NCBI GenBank assembly: GCA_002495535.1
Contig: DAFX01000006.1
Span: forward strand, 1 to 27,476
From: Euryarchaeota archaeon UBA433
Lineage (GTDB): Archaea > Thermoplasmatota > Poseidoniia > Poseidoniales > Poseidoniaceae
Reading direction: 5' to 3'
DNA length: 27,476 bases
Shown: in pieces, positions 13,836 to 22,134 of the stretch
How the letters are laid out: each line of letters starts with the position of its first letter
How positions within the stretch are numbered: position 1 is the first letter of the stretch
The notes under the pieces: generated by a model
The model's database searches: none
Seen by the model: only the letters and a program-made list of their open reading frames with translations
Told to the model about the DNA's origin: nothing
Made by a program: the position numbers and the translations under genes

Positions 13836-16800
13836 CTTCGTTCACCTCCTCTGGTTCACTTGCGACGATCGAGCCGACCGTAGCGTTGCTTGAAAGATCG
13901 CCAAAGATTTCATCCAAGTCCAGGCCATCACCTGCAAGTTCGTTGAACAAACGTGCCGGGTCACCTAGATCTCGCTCGATACGAGTGGCTTTGACTTCGA
14001 TGTCAGTCAGACGGCCGTAGAGGTTCCCGTAAGCACGGTCCGCACGCAGAATAATCATCCAAACGCCGAGCATCACAACTGTGATGTAAACGAGGATGGA
14101 TACCATGTTGGCCTGATCAGCGTAGAGTTGAGGGGGAAGGCCGAGCACAACTGCGACAAATCCGAGAACGGGGACTGCAAGGATGACGCTCAATTGCCTC
14201 CGACTGTCGCGCAATGCGTCGAAATGGTCAGCGTAAAGTGTTGAGACACCTCTTCGTGCACGTTGGTAATCTTCGTGAATGAGTTTGAACTCCTCAGAAC
14301 TGGCCCAACTCATTCTCCAAATCCACAATGCGGCCAATATGAGGACTGCAAAGCCCCAATAGGCGAAATCCAAGATGTGGAATGAAAAGCCAAAGCCAAG
14401 AACACCAGCGTATACGGCAAGAAGTCGGTATTTCTCATTTTGGCCTGTAAGCCTGAGCAGGATGAAGGAAGCGAGGAAGCAGAGGATCAATGCGATAAAA
14501 CTCGTCGAAACGCCAGGGGAACTCGATTCGACTTCAAGTTCGATGACCCGGACATCGTTTTCCTCAACGTTTTTGTCCATGTAAAAGGCATCGACGGTAG
14601 CAGTGCAACTCGAATCCAGTGATTGCGACCACCAGTCGATGGAATCAGGCTGGATTCGCCAATTGAGCACCATCTTGTCGCCCGGCCCCAGCACTCCAAT
14701 CATTGGATCTTGAGATGGAGAGATGAGGATGGTCGAGTGTGGACAGACGAGTTCGACATCGACGCCAAGTGCAGTGGCTGTGCCTGCGTTGACAACTGTG
14801 AGGAGTAATTCGAATTCCTCGCCTTCTTCAATGGCGATGGTTTCGAGGGATTCAATCATTGGATCTGCAAACACATCGAGCGCAAATCGGAATGTTTCCT
14901 CATCGAAGTTCGTGTAACCGTTGTTCTCGGTTGGATGGTAGAGGCGGAATTTCAAATCCCATCCGTCCCCAGAAAGGATGTTTGGCCGAGCAGGAGTTTG
15001 AACTCGAACTTGGATCGGGTCGGTTGTGTCCCATGCTGCACGTGTTGGAAGCGTGATGCGAGCTGCCTCGCCCTGAGTGCCCATATTGCATGACACTGAA
15101 CTAAGTGGGAGTGGAATCTCAGTGTTGTTGGCATCGGGAAGGACGATGGTGAAGGACCATGGGTAGTCGGCTTCGTTAAGATTGAGTGGTGCGAAGTCGA
15201 GCATACGATCGACATCGCAAAGTTCCAGTTCATAGGCTACGCTTGTTGCTTGTCCATCCGGAATGTGGGAATAAGTGAGGTCGATATCGAGCGGTGGGTC
15301 GCCCACTTGAGGCCGTAGGATGATATCTCCTGTTGTGAAGAATCTTGACATTGTCAGTTGGGTGGCAAACGCTGCGTCCCCATCGACAGAAGCATCTGTG
15401 GGCGTGTAAAAGATCTCGAAATCTGCCGTTGTGGACAAATCAGGTTCAAAATTCACTGCTTCAATGGTGAAGGTGTGCTGGACAGCGACACCGACTGGAA
15501 GGAAGAGGGTGGATGGAGCCGATGCATTCAGAACCCAATCCGTTGAATTCACAGTCAACCCGGGCCTGAGGATTGAATATTCGACTGCAACTTCAACATC
15601 CCGGTTACCGGTGTTGAGCAACGTCACATCCCAGGTCCGAGTGCCTTGACGGTAGAATTCCATCTCCGTCGGCCAATCTTCGGCTTCAAGCGAAAACAAG
15701 GCACCAACGCGCATTTGGATGACGATGCTCGTTTTGAAGGCGGAGGTTTCGGCATCGTACACAGAAATTGTGAGGTTGTGAATCGACCCGTCCATCAAGT
15801 TGGTCTCCCCGCCTAGACTTGGAACATTGACGACCACTTGGCCGGTGATGGTTTGATTAATGGTCAAGGTCATTCCAATTTCAGTGACATCGGTCGACCA
15901 GTCTCCTTCAACCGTTGGGGCGACCAGAACGGATTCCTGGAGGTTTCCGATGTTGGTCACATTGAATTCAACCATCGTCATCTCACCGGGGGTCACCGGG
16001 ACAATTGAAGGACCTTCAATTCGAATGTCTGAACTTTGGGTGATGTTGGCTGTAATGTTGGCCGAGAGGTTGACCACTCCGCTTGAGTCGGCAACGAAAA
16101 TCGTGGTGACGTAGTCTCTGTCGGCGCTAGCTAACGAGGTTGGCGTTGCTCTGACCTTGATGATATCCTGAATGTTTGGAGCAATCAGCATCGATGGGTT
16201 AGAATCGAGTTCAAAAATCACATCGCCAGCTTCGCTGTTATCGAGGTAGACATAGAACGTCGCCGGAGAGTTCCCTGTGTTTGTGATCTTGATGGTCGTA
16301 AATTCACCCACGTCGTTTGGAGACAACTCCAACGGCTGGGTCAGGGGGAAGAGCGAGGCGTTGCGAACTTCACCTACCCGAATCGGAAGAATGTGTTCGG
16401 TGATCAGGAATCCAGTGTCGCGTTCTTCCACTGTAAGCGTGAGAGGGATGATTGAATTCGCCGGCACGTAAGGGTCTGTTGTGATCAACATCTCCACGGT
16501 CGTCATGTGTGCAGCGCCCACAAGTGGATGGTCGGCTACATCTGCAGAAATGTTGTCGATCGTATCAGAAGTGCCGTTGAACTCAACGGTCCAGCCTGTA
16601 GGGACGTCAAAGGCACGCAGACGGTATGCCGTCAAATCGTTGCCAGTGTTGGCCAGTTGGAAAGCGATTGGCGTTGTGACGCCAACCATCACATCGACCG
16701 GTCCATCTTCGAGAATGTCAGCGCCATGCACCGTTGGAATGATGACGGAGAAATTTCGTGTGACCGGGGCGGCTAGGACCCCGCTGCCAGTGTGCGTGCT

Positions 16801-18729
16801 GCCCAGGTTGGGTACAACCGTGAGGGAGAGCGTCAATGTCCCTGCGAGCGGGTAATCGTCATCTGGGCCTTGTAGGGACAGGATTGCAGGTTGATTGTTC
16901 CCTGGCTTTAGACCCGTCATGACCTGCGGGGAAACAACGGCATCCCAGCGATCCATCTCTGTGAAGCCACCGGTGTTAGCAGCAACGAAGGAGGTGTTCA
17001 CCGTAATTTCTGCATCGAGCGTTTCCTCGATATTGGAGTAGAGGTTGTGGCGTACTTCAACATCAAGAGGTATGATTTCTTCAAGCCCTTGCCCGTTGCG
17101 AGCAGCGATGACTTCTTCGACGGTGAGCGTCATGCTGTCGGATGGCAATCCGGGGTCAATCACAATGATTGGAGTGACTTCAATGTCCGAAGAGGATTGT
17201 GTTGGCACGCCACCACCGGTGGCTTGAGCTTGCAACCAAACTTGAAGCGGTTGACCTGCGAGATTGAATTCACCAGGATTGAGTGGGCTATCGATTGGTG
17301 GGACCTTGATCGAAATCGGAATTTGAATGGTTTGGGAACGGTTGATGTACGTGCTGAATGAACTGCATGGGGCCCCGCTGATGTCCAGTTCCCAATTGAC
17401 TGCTGCAACGGAGAGCCCGCAGCCGAAGGTGAACTCGGCTCCCACGTTTCCGGAATTGGTCACGTTGGCAACAAGGGAGGTGGCCTCACCGGGCTTGAGC
17501 ATCTGAGTGCCGTTTGGCATTTCTATGGTCGCTCGGTAGGATTCACCGGCTTGAACAACGGCAGCAGTCACGAGGTGATATGCACCCGAATTGGACTTGA
17601 CAGTCATGGTGAACATCGTAGCGTTGCTGCGGTTTTCATCAAGTGGAATAGCGACGGTCAATGTAATCGATGTGGTCGAGTCTTGGGAAATCATCGGTGT
17701 CGAGTCACCCACCGCAGGAGCGGAACTGACAAGCCAACTCAACCGAGAGGCAGGGAGTGCAGTGATGGATTCAATTTCATAAGAGTCGGAAACCGATCCT
17801 GTGTTCTTGAGAAGATAGGTGAGGGTACCCGTCTGGCCCGGTTCGATTGAACGGTCACCAAGCGATGAGAGTGATGCGCTGTAGTTTGAGAATCGGATTG
17901 TGATGCTCGGGAATTCTGGTTTCCAATCCCATGGTGCAGTGCCGTTGAAGACGACCGTGAACGTCATGTCCCAAGTTCCGGTGAAACCGGTTGGGTTGAA
18001 AGGAATGGTGAGGTCTTCACTTGATGAAGGAGCGAAAAGTGAACCTGGTTGGAGGATTTGAGTGTTGGACCAGTAGGTGTGAGTTGTGGACCCGTTGACA
18101 AGTTCCATCTTCATCACGCCAGAGATGCTCTTGACCCCAGCGTTTCGAACTGAAGCCACGAAGGTCTGGTTCGAATAGATTGCAACTTCTTGTTGGCCGC
18201 TCGCAAGTTGAGGGAAATTCTCTCCAGTCACAATCCCGCTGTGATTGTTCTTGACGTCGAAGTCCTTTCGTTGTTCATTGTTCGCAGGGTTGCTGTCGCC
18301 CGCTCCCGAGATACGAGCAAAGAGAGTTTGAGCATCACCAGTTGTAGCCGTCCATGGAATAATGATGGTGTTTGAAGTGGTTTGGGAAGGGATCGTGCCC
18401 AGTGAGATTGTGGTCACAACGTATTCGCCTGCGGTTGGCGACCCCTTGTGCACAAGTTGGAGCGTCGCACTGCCGCTCAAGTCGCCAGTGTTTCGCACGA
18501 CGACTCGCACATCGTGTTCGACCGGTTCAAGATAAATCCCATTGCCCCTGTCGATTGAACCTGCTCCGCTGAAGGTCAGTTCGGTCACACCAAAATCGGG
18601 TGCGGCACGACCGGAAGTTTGGCCTGTTGTGCTTCCAACCAGAGGCGTAGCCATCGGGATGATGAACAGCAAAACCAGCGCGAGGGCGAGTTTGGAGGGA
18701 GCACGGCGAGTGTTACGCAGAAGCTTCAC
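13828..18729 (-). CDS. Very large secreted surface protein with multiple CARDB-like Ig repeats and C-terminal membrane anchor, archaellum operon
   Basis: About 1,633 aa from GTG 18729. The first 30 residues look like a signal peptide (basic LLRNTRRAPSK then LALALVLLFIIPMA). The body to about 1400 contains about nine beta-sandwich units marked by N-x-G strands: VVRNTG, SVRNAG, LLKNTG, NVTNSG, QLANTG, KITNTG, NVTNIG, LLNTGN, VVNAGT. Five hydrophobic segments follow (about 1409-1427, 1434-1452, 1455-1471, 1512-1532, 1541-1561), placing the loop 1472-1511 and the 72-residue acidic tail in the cytosol. The frame stays open to 18942, but that part duplicates the neighbouring gene in another frame, so I use the GTG just before the signal peptide; the start is not certain. 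It overlaps both neighbours. Not recognised as a known archaellum component. Confidence 0.88.
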   Translation of the reverse strand: MKLLRNTRRAPSKLALALVLLFIIPMATPLVGSTTGQTSGRAAPDFGVTELTFSGAGSIDRGNGIYLEPVEHDVRVVVRNTGDLSGSATLQLVHKGSPTAGEYVVTTISLGTIPSQTTSNTIIIPWTATTGDAQTLFARISGAGDSNPANNEQRKDFDVKNNHSGIVTGENFPQLASGQQEVAIYSNQTFVASVRNAGVKSISGVMKMELVNGSTTHTYWSNTQILQPGSLFAPSSSEDLTIPFNPTGFTGTWDMTFTVVFNGTAPWDWKPEFPSITIRFSNYSASLSSLGDRSIEPGQTGTLTYLLKNTGSVSDSYEIESITALPASRLSWLVSSAPAVGDSTPMISQDSTTSITLTVAIPLDENRSNATMFTMTVKSNSGAYHLVTAAVVQAGESYRATIEMPNGTQMLKPGEATSLVANVTNSGNVGAEFTFGCGLSVAAVNWELDISGAPCSSFSTYINRSQTIQIPISIKVPPIDSPLNPGEFNLAGQPLQVWLQAQATGGGVPTQSSSDIEVTPIIVIDPGLPSDSMTLTVEEVIAARNGQGLEEIIPLDVEVRHNLYSNIEETLDAEITVNTSFVAANTGGFTEMDRWDAVVSPQVMTGLKPGNNQPAILSLQGPDDDYPLAGTLTLSLTVVPNLGSTHTGSGVLAAPVTRNFSVIIPTVHGADILEDGPVDVMVGVTTPIAFQLANTGNDLTAYRLRAFDVPTGWTVEFNGTSDTIDNISADVADHPLVGAAHMTTVEMLITTDPYVPANSIIPLTLTVEERDTGFLITEHILPIRVGEVRNASLFPLTQPLELSPNDVGEFTTIKITNTGNSPATFYVYLDNSEAGDVIFELDSNPSMLIAPNIQDIIKVRATPTSLASADRDYVTTIFVADSSGVVNLSANITANITQSSDIRIEGPSIVPVTPGEMTMVEFNVTNIGNLQESVLVAPTVEGDWSTDVTEIGMTLTINQTITGQVVVNVPSLGGETNLMDGSIHNLTISVYDAETSAFKTSIVIQMRVGALFSLEAEDWPTEMEFYRQGTRTWDVTLLNTGNRDVEVAVEYSILRPGLTVNSTDWVLNASAPSTLFLPVGVAVQHTFTIEAVNFEPDLSTTADFEIFYTPTDASVDGDAAFATQLTMSRFFTTGDIILRPQVGDPPLDIDLTYSHIPDGQATSVAYELELCDVDRMLDFAPLNLNEADYPWSFTIVLPDANNTEIPLPLSSVSCNMGTQGEAARITLPTRAAWDTTDPIQVRVQTPARPNILSGDGWDLKFRLYHPTENNGYTNFDEETFRFALDVFADPMIESLETIAIEEGEEFELLLTVVNAGTATALGVDVELVCPHSTILISPSQDPMIGVLGPGDKMVLNWRIQPDSIDWWSQSLDSSCTATVDAFYMDKNVEENDVRVIELEVESSSPGVSTSFIALILCFLASFILLRLTGQNEKYRLLAVYAGVLGFGFSFHILDFAYWGFAVLILAALWIWRMSWASSEEFKLIHEDYQRARRGVSTLYADHFDALRDSRRQLSVILAVPVLGFVAVVLGLPPQLYADQANMVSILVYITVVMLGVWMIILRADRAYGNLYGRLTDIEVKATRIERDLGDPARLFNELAGDGLDLDEIFGDLSSNATVGSIVASEPEEVNEDA

Positions 18730-19144
18730 CCCCTGGCTTCTCAAAGCGATCGATGGTGACGCGCTTTCCTTGGGATTTCCATTGCAGCAACAACTGGTGG
18801 AGCAAGCGGTCGTGCTCCTGCTCACTGATGCCGAGGCGGCGTCGCTCCTCCCATAGCAAAAGTTGCTCAGTGCGTGTGAGAAGCGCATCCCGAAGGTACA
18901 ACTCAAGGGTCCGACGGTAGGCATCTCGGTCAGAAATCGCATAGACGATGGTGTCGCCCGGGAGTTGATCCGCCCGGTGTTGAATCAAGTTGCCAAGTGT
19001 CAACGCCTCATCATAGGAAACATTGCGCTTGTCCAGGTCGGTTTGTATTGCACTGGCGATTGCCTGCAGATCAAACTTGGTCGACACACGCTGAATGCGT
19101 TTGAAGTAACGACGAGAACGTCGAGACATACGCGAGGCGACCAT
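18713..19144 (-). CDS. Small basic helical protein, first gene of the archaellum operon, function unknown
   Basis: 143 aa. Very basic N-terminus (MSRRSRRYFKRIQR), then mostly helical with many Leu, Arg, Glu and Gln residues (LLTRTEQLLLWEERRRLG). No signal peptide, membrane helix or family I recognise. ATG 19144 has AGGTGA 10 nt upstream (19160-19155). The stop (18713-18715) lies 17 bases inside the start of the surface-protein gene, so the two are coupled. The opposing frame that continues the surface-protein reading frame here is not supported, which favours this gene. As first cistron it could be a cytosolic partner of the surface-protein tail or a regulator; this is inference from position only. 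Confidence 0.68.
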   Translation of the reverse strand: MVASRMSRRSRRYFKRIQRVSTKFDLQAIASAIQTDLDKRNVSYDEALTLGNLIQHRADQLPGDTIVYAISDRDAYRRTLELYLRDALLTRTEQLLLWEERRRLGISEQEHDRLLHQLLLQWKSQGKRVTIDRFEKPGGEASA

Positions 19145-19327
19145 ACCTTCTCGTTCACCTGCCGGTTATTGAAAGAATCGGTCCCTACCTGTGATTTTAA
19201 CCCGTGTGAATGGAAGTCTATGCACCTCGCATAAAGAGAACACTGGGTGCCATAAGTCTACAGGATATCCTTAATTGCGTGGACAAAATGACCATTTTAG
19301 CCCAAAGCAACCCTTCTTGATGTATCA
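19145..19327. promoter_or_regulatory. Divergent promoter region of the archaellum operon and the peroxiredoxin run, with palindromes
   Basis: 183 bases and the only real gap upstream of the 13.9-kb minus-strand operon. On the minus strand TTAAAAT (19200-19194) lies about 50 nt before ATG 19144 and could be its TATA element, leaving a leader of about 25 nt with AGGTGA. On the plus strand CATTTTAG (19293-19300) lies about 30 nt before ATG 19328, suiting a leaderless peroxiredoxin message. A perfect palindrome AGGATATCCT (19262-19271) and an inverted repeat AAAATG-AC-CATTTT (19285-19298) could be operators. No gene seen. Confidence 0.4.
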
Positions 19328-19828
19328 ATGGGTCCCAACGTCATGAACGAAGCAGTCACCCACGAAGTTGGAGCCAAAGCACCGAAGTTTTCATCCACTG
19401 ATTCAAGCGGGAACCAACATGATCTCGAAACATACATGGCTGCGGGTAAAACTGTGATTTTGTATTTCTATCCACGCGATTCCACCCCCGGCTGCACAAC
19501 CCAAGCGTGTGATTTCCGTGACAACATGCAACGCCTCGAAAGCGCCGACTTGATCGTACTTGGCGTCTCAAAGGATTCTGAAACCTCACATGAAAAATTC
19601 ATCACCAAACAAGAATTGAATTTCCCATTGCTGCTGGACACCGATGGAGCGCTTCACGAAGCATTTGGCACCTGGCGGCTCAAGAAAAATTACGGCAGAG
19701 AATACATGGGTTGCGCACGATCAACCTTCGTCATTGATTCGGATGGAACCTTCAAGTGGTTGCGCTACAATGTCAAAGCAAAAGGCCACGTGAACATGCT
19801 CATGAGGGAACTCGGATTAAGTGAATAA
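19328..19828 (+). CDS. bcp: Peroxiredoxin, BCP/PrxQ type
   Basis: A thiol peroxidase that reduces hydrogen peroxide and organic peroxides. 166 aa. The active site is YPRDSTPGCTTQACDF with peroxidatic Cys56 and resolving Cys61, the C-x4-C arrangement of PrxQ/BCP. The thioredoxin fold continues through VILYFYPRDS, VLGVSKDSETSHEKF and the strand STFVIDSDG. Length is typical. ATG 19328 has no ribosome-binding site, and ATG 19343 is also possible (giving 161 aa); a leaderless message is plausible. Followed 14 bases later by an acyltransferase. Confidence 0.95.
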   Translation: MGPNVMNEAVTHEVGAKAPKFSSTDSSGNQHDLETYMAAGKTVILYFYPRDSTPGCTTQACDFRDNMQRLESADLIVLGVSKDSETSHEKFITKQELNFPLLLDTDGALHEAFGTWRLKKNYGREYMGCARSTFVIDSDGTFKWLRYNVKAKGHVNMLMRELGLSE

Positions 19829-19842
19829 TCGAGCGTGAATCC

Positions 19843-20322
19843 ATGAACGAAAGGATCGAACTTGCCAACGGTAGCGTGGCTTGGAGCCCGTGCCACATTG
19901 GCCAAAGGCTTCAGATTGGACAGAACTGTTCAATTGGAGCCCTCGCTCACATCGGCAGGGACGTTACCATCGGCGAAAGGTCTCGGATTCAAGGCGGCGC
20001 GTACATCGCAGACCGAACGGAGTTGGGGTCGAATGTCTTCATCGGGCCGAATGCGACCATCCTCAACGACCGATACCCACCCTCGAGAGATTCCTCAAAA
20101 TGGACACCCGTGAAGGTACTCGAAGGCGTCGTCATTGGAGGTGGCGCTACCATCCTACCCGGCCTCACAATTGGGGAAAACGCGGTGCTAGGCGCCGGTG
20201 CGACGCTGACAAAGAACATACCAGCCAACCAGGTGTGGGTGGGCAACCCGGCAAAATACTTGACAACCCGGGAACAGTACGAACAAAAAGGCGGGCGTAT
20301 GCACGACGAAGAGGGCGGCTGA
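19843..20322 (+). CDS. Left-handed beta-helix (hexapeptide-repeat) acyltransferase
   Basis: 159 aa made almost wholly of hexapeptide turns such as IGQNCSIGALAHIGRDVTIG, NVFIGPNATI, GVVIGGGATILPG and IGENAVLGAGATLTKNIP, the trimeric LbH fold. The loop NDRYPP followed by W-x-P-V-K-V and the ending WVGNPAKYL match sugar-nucleotide N-acetyltransferases of the WbpD/WlbB kind, so a role in glycan precursor synthesis (UDP-amino-sugar acetylation) is likely but the substrate is unproven. A GTGA lies 6 nt before ATG 19843. The sugar-nucleotide epimerase further on (21131) could be in the same pathway, though on the opposite strand. Confidence 0.86.
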   Translation: MNERIELANGSVAWSPCHIGQRLQIGQNCSIGALAHIGRDVTIGERSRIQGGAYIADRTELGSNVFIGPNATILNDRYPPSRDSSKWTPVKVLEGVVIGGGATILPGLTIGENAVLGAGATLTKNIPANQVWVGNPAKYLTTREQYEQKGGRMHDEEGG

Positions 20323-20323
20323 C

Positions 20324-21130
20324 ATGGACGAAAAAGCAGTGATTGTGGAGTACTTGAAAAAATGCAACTCCTATGCTGAGGCTTCCATCGCCCGTAAAGA
20401 AGAGCGTGGTGAAGTCGAAGAAATACCATCGTGGAGAAGTTACATTGAATTCAACGAACACGCCATTGAAGAATTAGGCAACGGTAAGCTCGACGCTTGG
20501 TTCACCCCAGCACCAACGCACTCCTTGAAGCAGGCCACACGCTTGGACGCAGAGGCACTCGAACATCCAATCCGCGCTGGTTGGCTCTCGGGCCTTCTCT
20601 CGCCACGACCGTTGATCATCGCCTCGACACAAGATGAAGCAGGCAACCTCAACCTCGCCCCCTACACCTCAGTCATGGCTGTCTCAACCGGACCACCCCT
20701 GTTGATCGCATCCTTCAGTTGCAATCGAGAGGGGCGCTACCGAGACACGCTCCATAACCTCCGTTCAACACAACGCGCCATCCTTCATCTGATGCCTGCC
20801 AACCTCGAGACGGTATCCGCCGTTGATGAAACGGCTGCACCTTTGCCAAGCGGTGAGAGCGAATGGAACATGGCTGGATTCACCCAGCATGAGGACGAAC
20901 CACTTTTGATCAACGAAGCTGTTGCTGCGTTAGAGGTCGAATTCATCGAAGACCGACCGCTACCAGAAGCTGTCGCCCGCCTAGCCGTGCTTAGGGTCAC
21001 TGGATTGTGGACCACAGAAACAAAAATTCCAGCTGAAGGACTCAATGTGCTTTGCCAGCACGGCCACGATCGATTGACCCCTGCTCCACAACAATGGGGT
21101 GCAAAAGTCGAGAAGCATTACAACCGCTGA
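20324..21130 (+). CDS. Flavin reductase-like (FMN split-barrel) protein with N-terminal extension
   Basis: 268 aa. Residues about 88-260 fit the flavin-reductase-like FMN-binding split barrel: SPRPLIIASTQDEAGNLNLA, PYTSVMAVSTGPPLLIASFS and the later RLAVLRVTGLW strand. Such proteins bind FMN and reduce flavin or act as small oxidoreductases. The first 85 residues are helical, polar and not part of the barrel; I do not recognise them. ATG 20324 is one base after the acyltransferase stop, with GAGGG upstream. The stop TGA (21128-21130) abuts the stop of the epimerase gene on the other strand. Confidence 0.82.
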   Translation: MDEKAVIVEYLKKCNSYAEASIARKEERGEVEEIPSWRSYIEFNEHAIEELGNGKLDAWFTPAPTHSLKQATRLDAEALEHPIRAGWLSGLLSPRPLIIASTQDEAGNLNLAPYTSVMAVSTGPPLLIASFSCNREGRYRDTLHNLRSTQRAILHLMPANLETVSAVDETAAPLPSGESEWNMAGFTQHEDEPLLINEAVAALEVEFIEDRPLPEAVARLAVLRVTGLWTTETKIPAEGLNVLCQHGHDRLTPAPQQWGAKVEKHYNR

Positions 21131-22129
21131 TCACTGGCAAAGATGACGCCACATCAGAGCAAGGCCATCATCCAGGCTTGTGGCATCCTGCCAGCCAAGC
21201 AAAGATTGAGCAAGGCTTGAATCCGGCAATCGCCGCTTTGCGTCACCGTGGTAGCCCTTGGAAACCTCGACCACTGGAAGGGGTGAAGTCCAGTTGACAT
21301 CCTGGTTGACAAGTGAAATTATTTTTTCTTGCAGGCGGAGGATGCTGATCTCTTCACCCGAACCAATGTTGAATGCCTTTCCACTCAAGCCCTCACCGGT
21401 GGAGGATTGATCGAGCAGCCCAGCCTTGAGGAATCCATCCGTGATGTCTTCAATCCAAGTGAACGAGCGCGTTTGTAAGCCGCCATCGTGCAACTTCAAT
21501 GGTTTGGAATGCACCACTGCATCAAAGAACATAGCGACAACTTGGCCGTATTCTCCACCATCAAGACGCGGGCCATAGGCGTTGAACGGCCGCACAATCC
21601 GAACATCCAATCCGTCCCTCGCTGCATGCTGGGCAGCGACTTCATCGAGGTATTTGCTGGCACCATAGGAGTGGCGTTGATGAAGTGCGGGGTCGCTAAA
21701 ACTCATTGGATCGCCGTTGGTGATCGGTTGGTGCTCCGCCTCTCCAAACGCTTCAGGCGAAGAGGCAAGCACGTACCTTGCTTCGTGAGCCATGGCAAGT
21801 TCGAGCGTCCTTAACGTGCCATTGATGTTGACATCGATGACCGAATGTGCGGCATCATGAAACCACTTTGTTCCATTGATGGCTGCCAAATGGTAGATCA
21901 CATCAACCCCGCCCAAGGCTTCAACACACCCATCAAGTGCCTCTACATTGCGCACATCGTCCTGAATGAACATGAAACGAGGGTGGTGTTCAAGCGACGC
22001 TAGGTTGCTAGTTTTGCCACGGAACAAAGAATCGAGAGCAAGCACAGAGTGGCCTTTTTCCACCAAAGCCTCGCACAGAGATGAACCGAGGAACCCTGCT
22101 CCACCGGTGACAAGAATGCGCAACGACAT
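21131..22129 (-). CDS. NAD-dependent epimerase/dehydratase (extended SDR), nucleotide-sugar type
   Basis: 332 aa from ATG 22129. Rossmann motif TGGAGFLG (about 8-15), acidic residue after strand two (LALDS), HLAA at about 80-83 and the catalytic YxxxK as SYGASKY (Tyr155, Lys159). The region RPFNAYGPR and FTWIEDITDGF match sugar-nucleotide epimerases and UDP-glucuronate decarboxylases. Substrate cannot be read from the sequence. Start: a TTG at 22138 overlaps the aconitase X stop as TTGA, but ATG 22129 fits better with GTGAG 9 nt upstream. It converges with zero spacing on the flavin-reductase-like gene. Confidence 0.92.
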   Translation of the reverse strand: MSLRILVTGGAGFLGSSLCEALVEKGHSVLALDSLFRGKTSNLASLEHHPRFMFIQDDVRNVEALDGCVEALGGVDVIYHLAAINGTKWFHDAAHSVIDVNINGTLRTLELAMAHEARYVLASSPEAFGEAEHQPITNGDPMSFSDPALHQRHSYGASKYLDEVAAQHAARDGLDVRIVRPFNAYGPRLDGGEYGQVVAMFFDAVVHSKPLKLHDGGLQTRSFTWIEDITDGFLKAGLLDQSSTGEGLSGKAFNIGSGEEISILRLQEKIISLVNQDVNWTSPLPVVEVSKGYHGDAKRRLPDSSLAQSLLGWQDATSLDDGLALMWRHLCQ

Positions 22130-22134
22130 TTGAA

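Noticed and set aside
18730..18942. N-terminal 71 residues of the 1,704-aa open frame
   Set aside because: They precede the signal peptide, are Ser/Cys-rich and overlap the coherent 143-aa gene in another frame; the GTG at 18729 gives a normal exported start.
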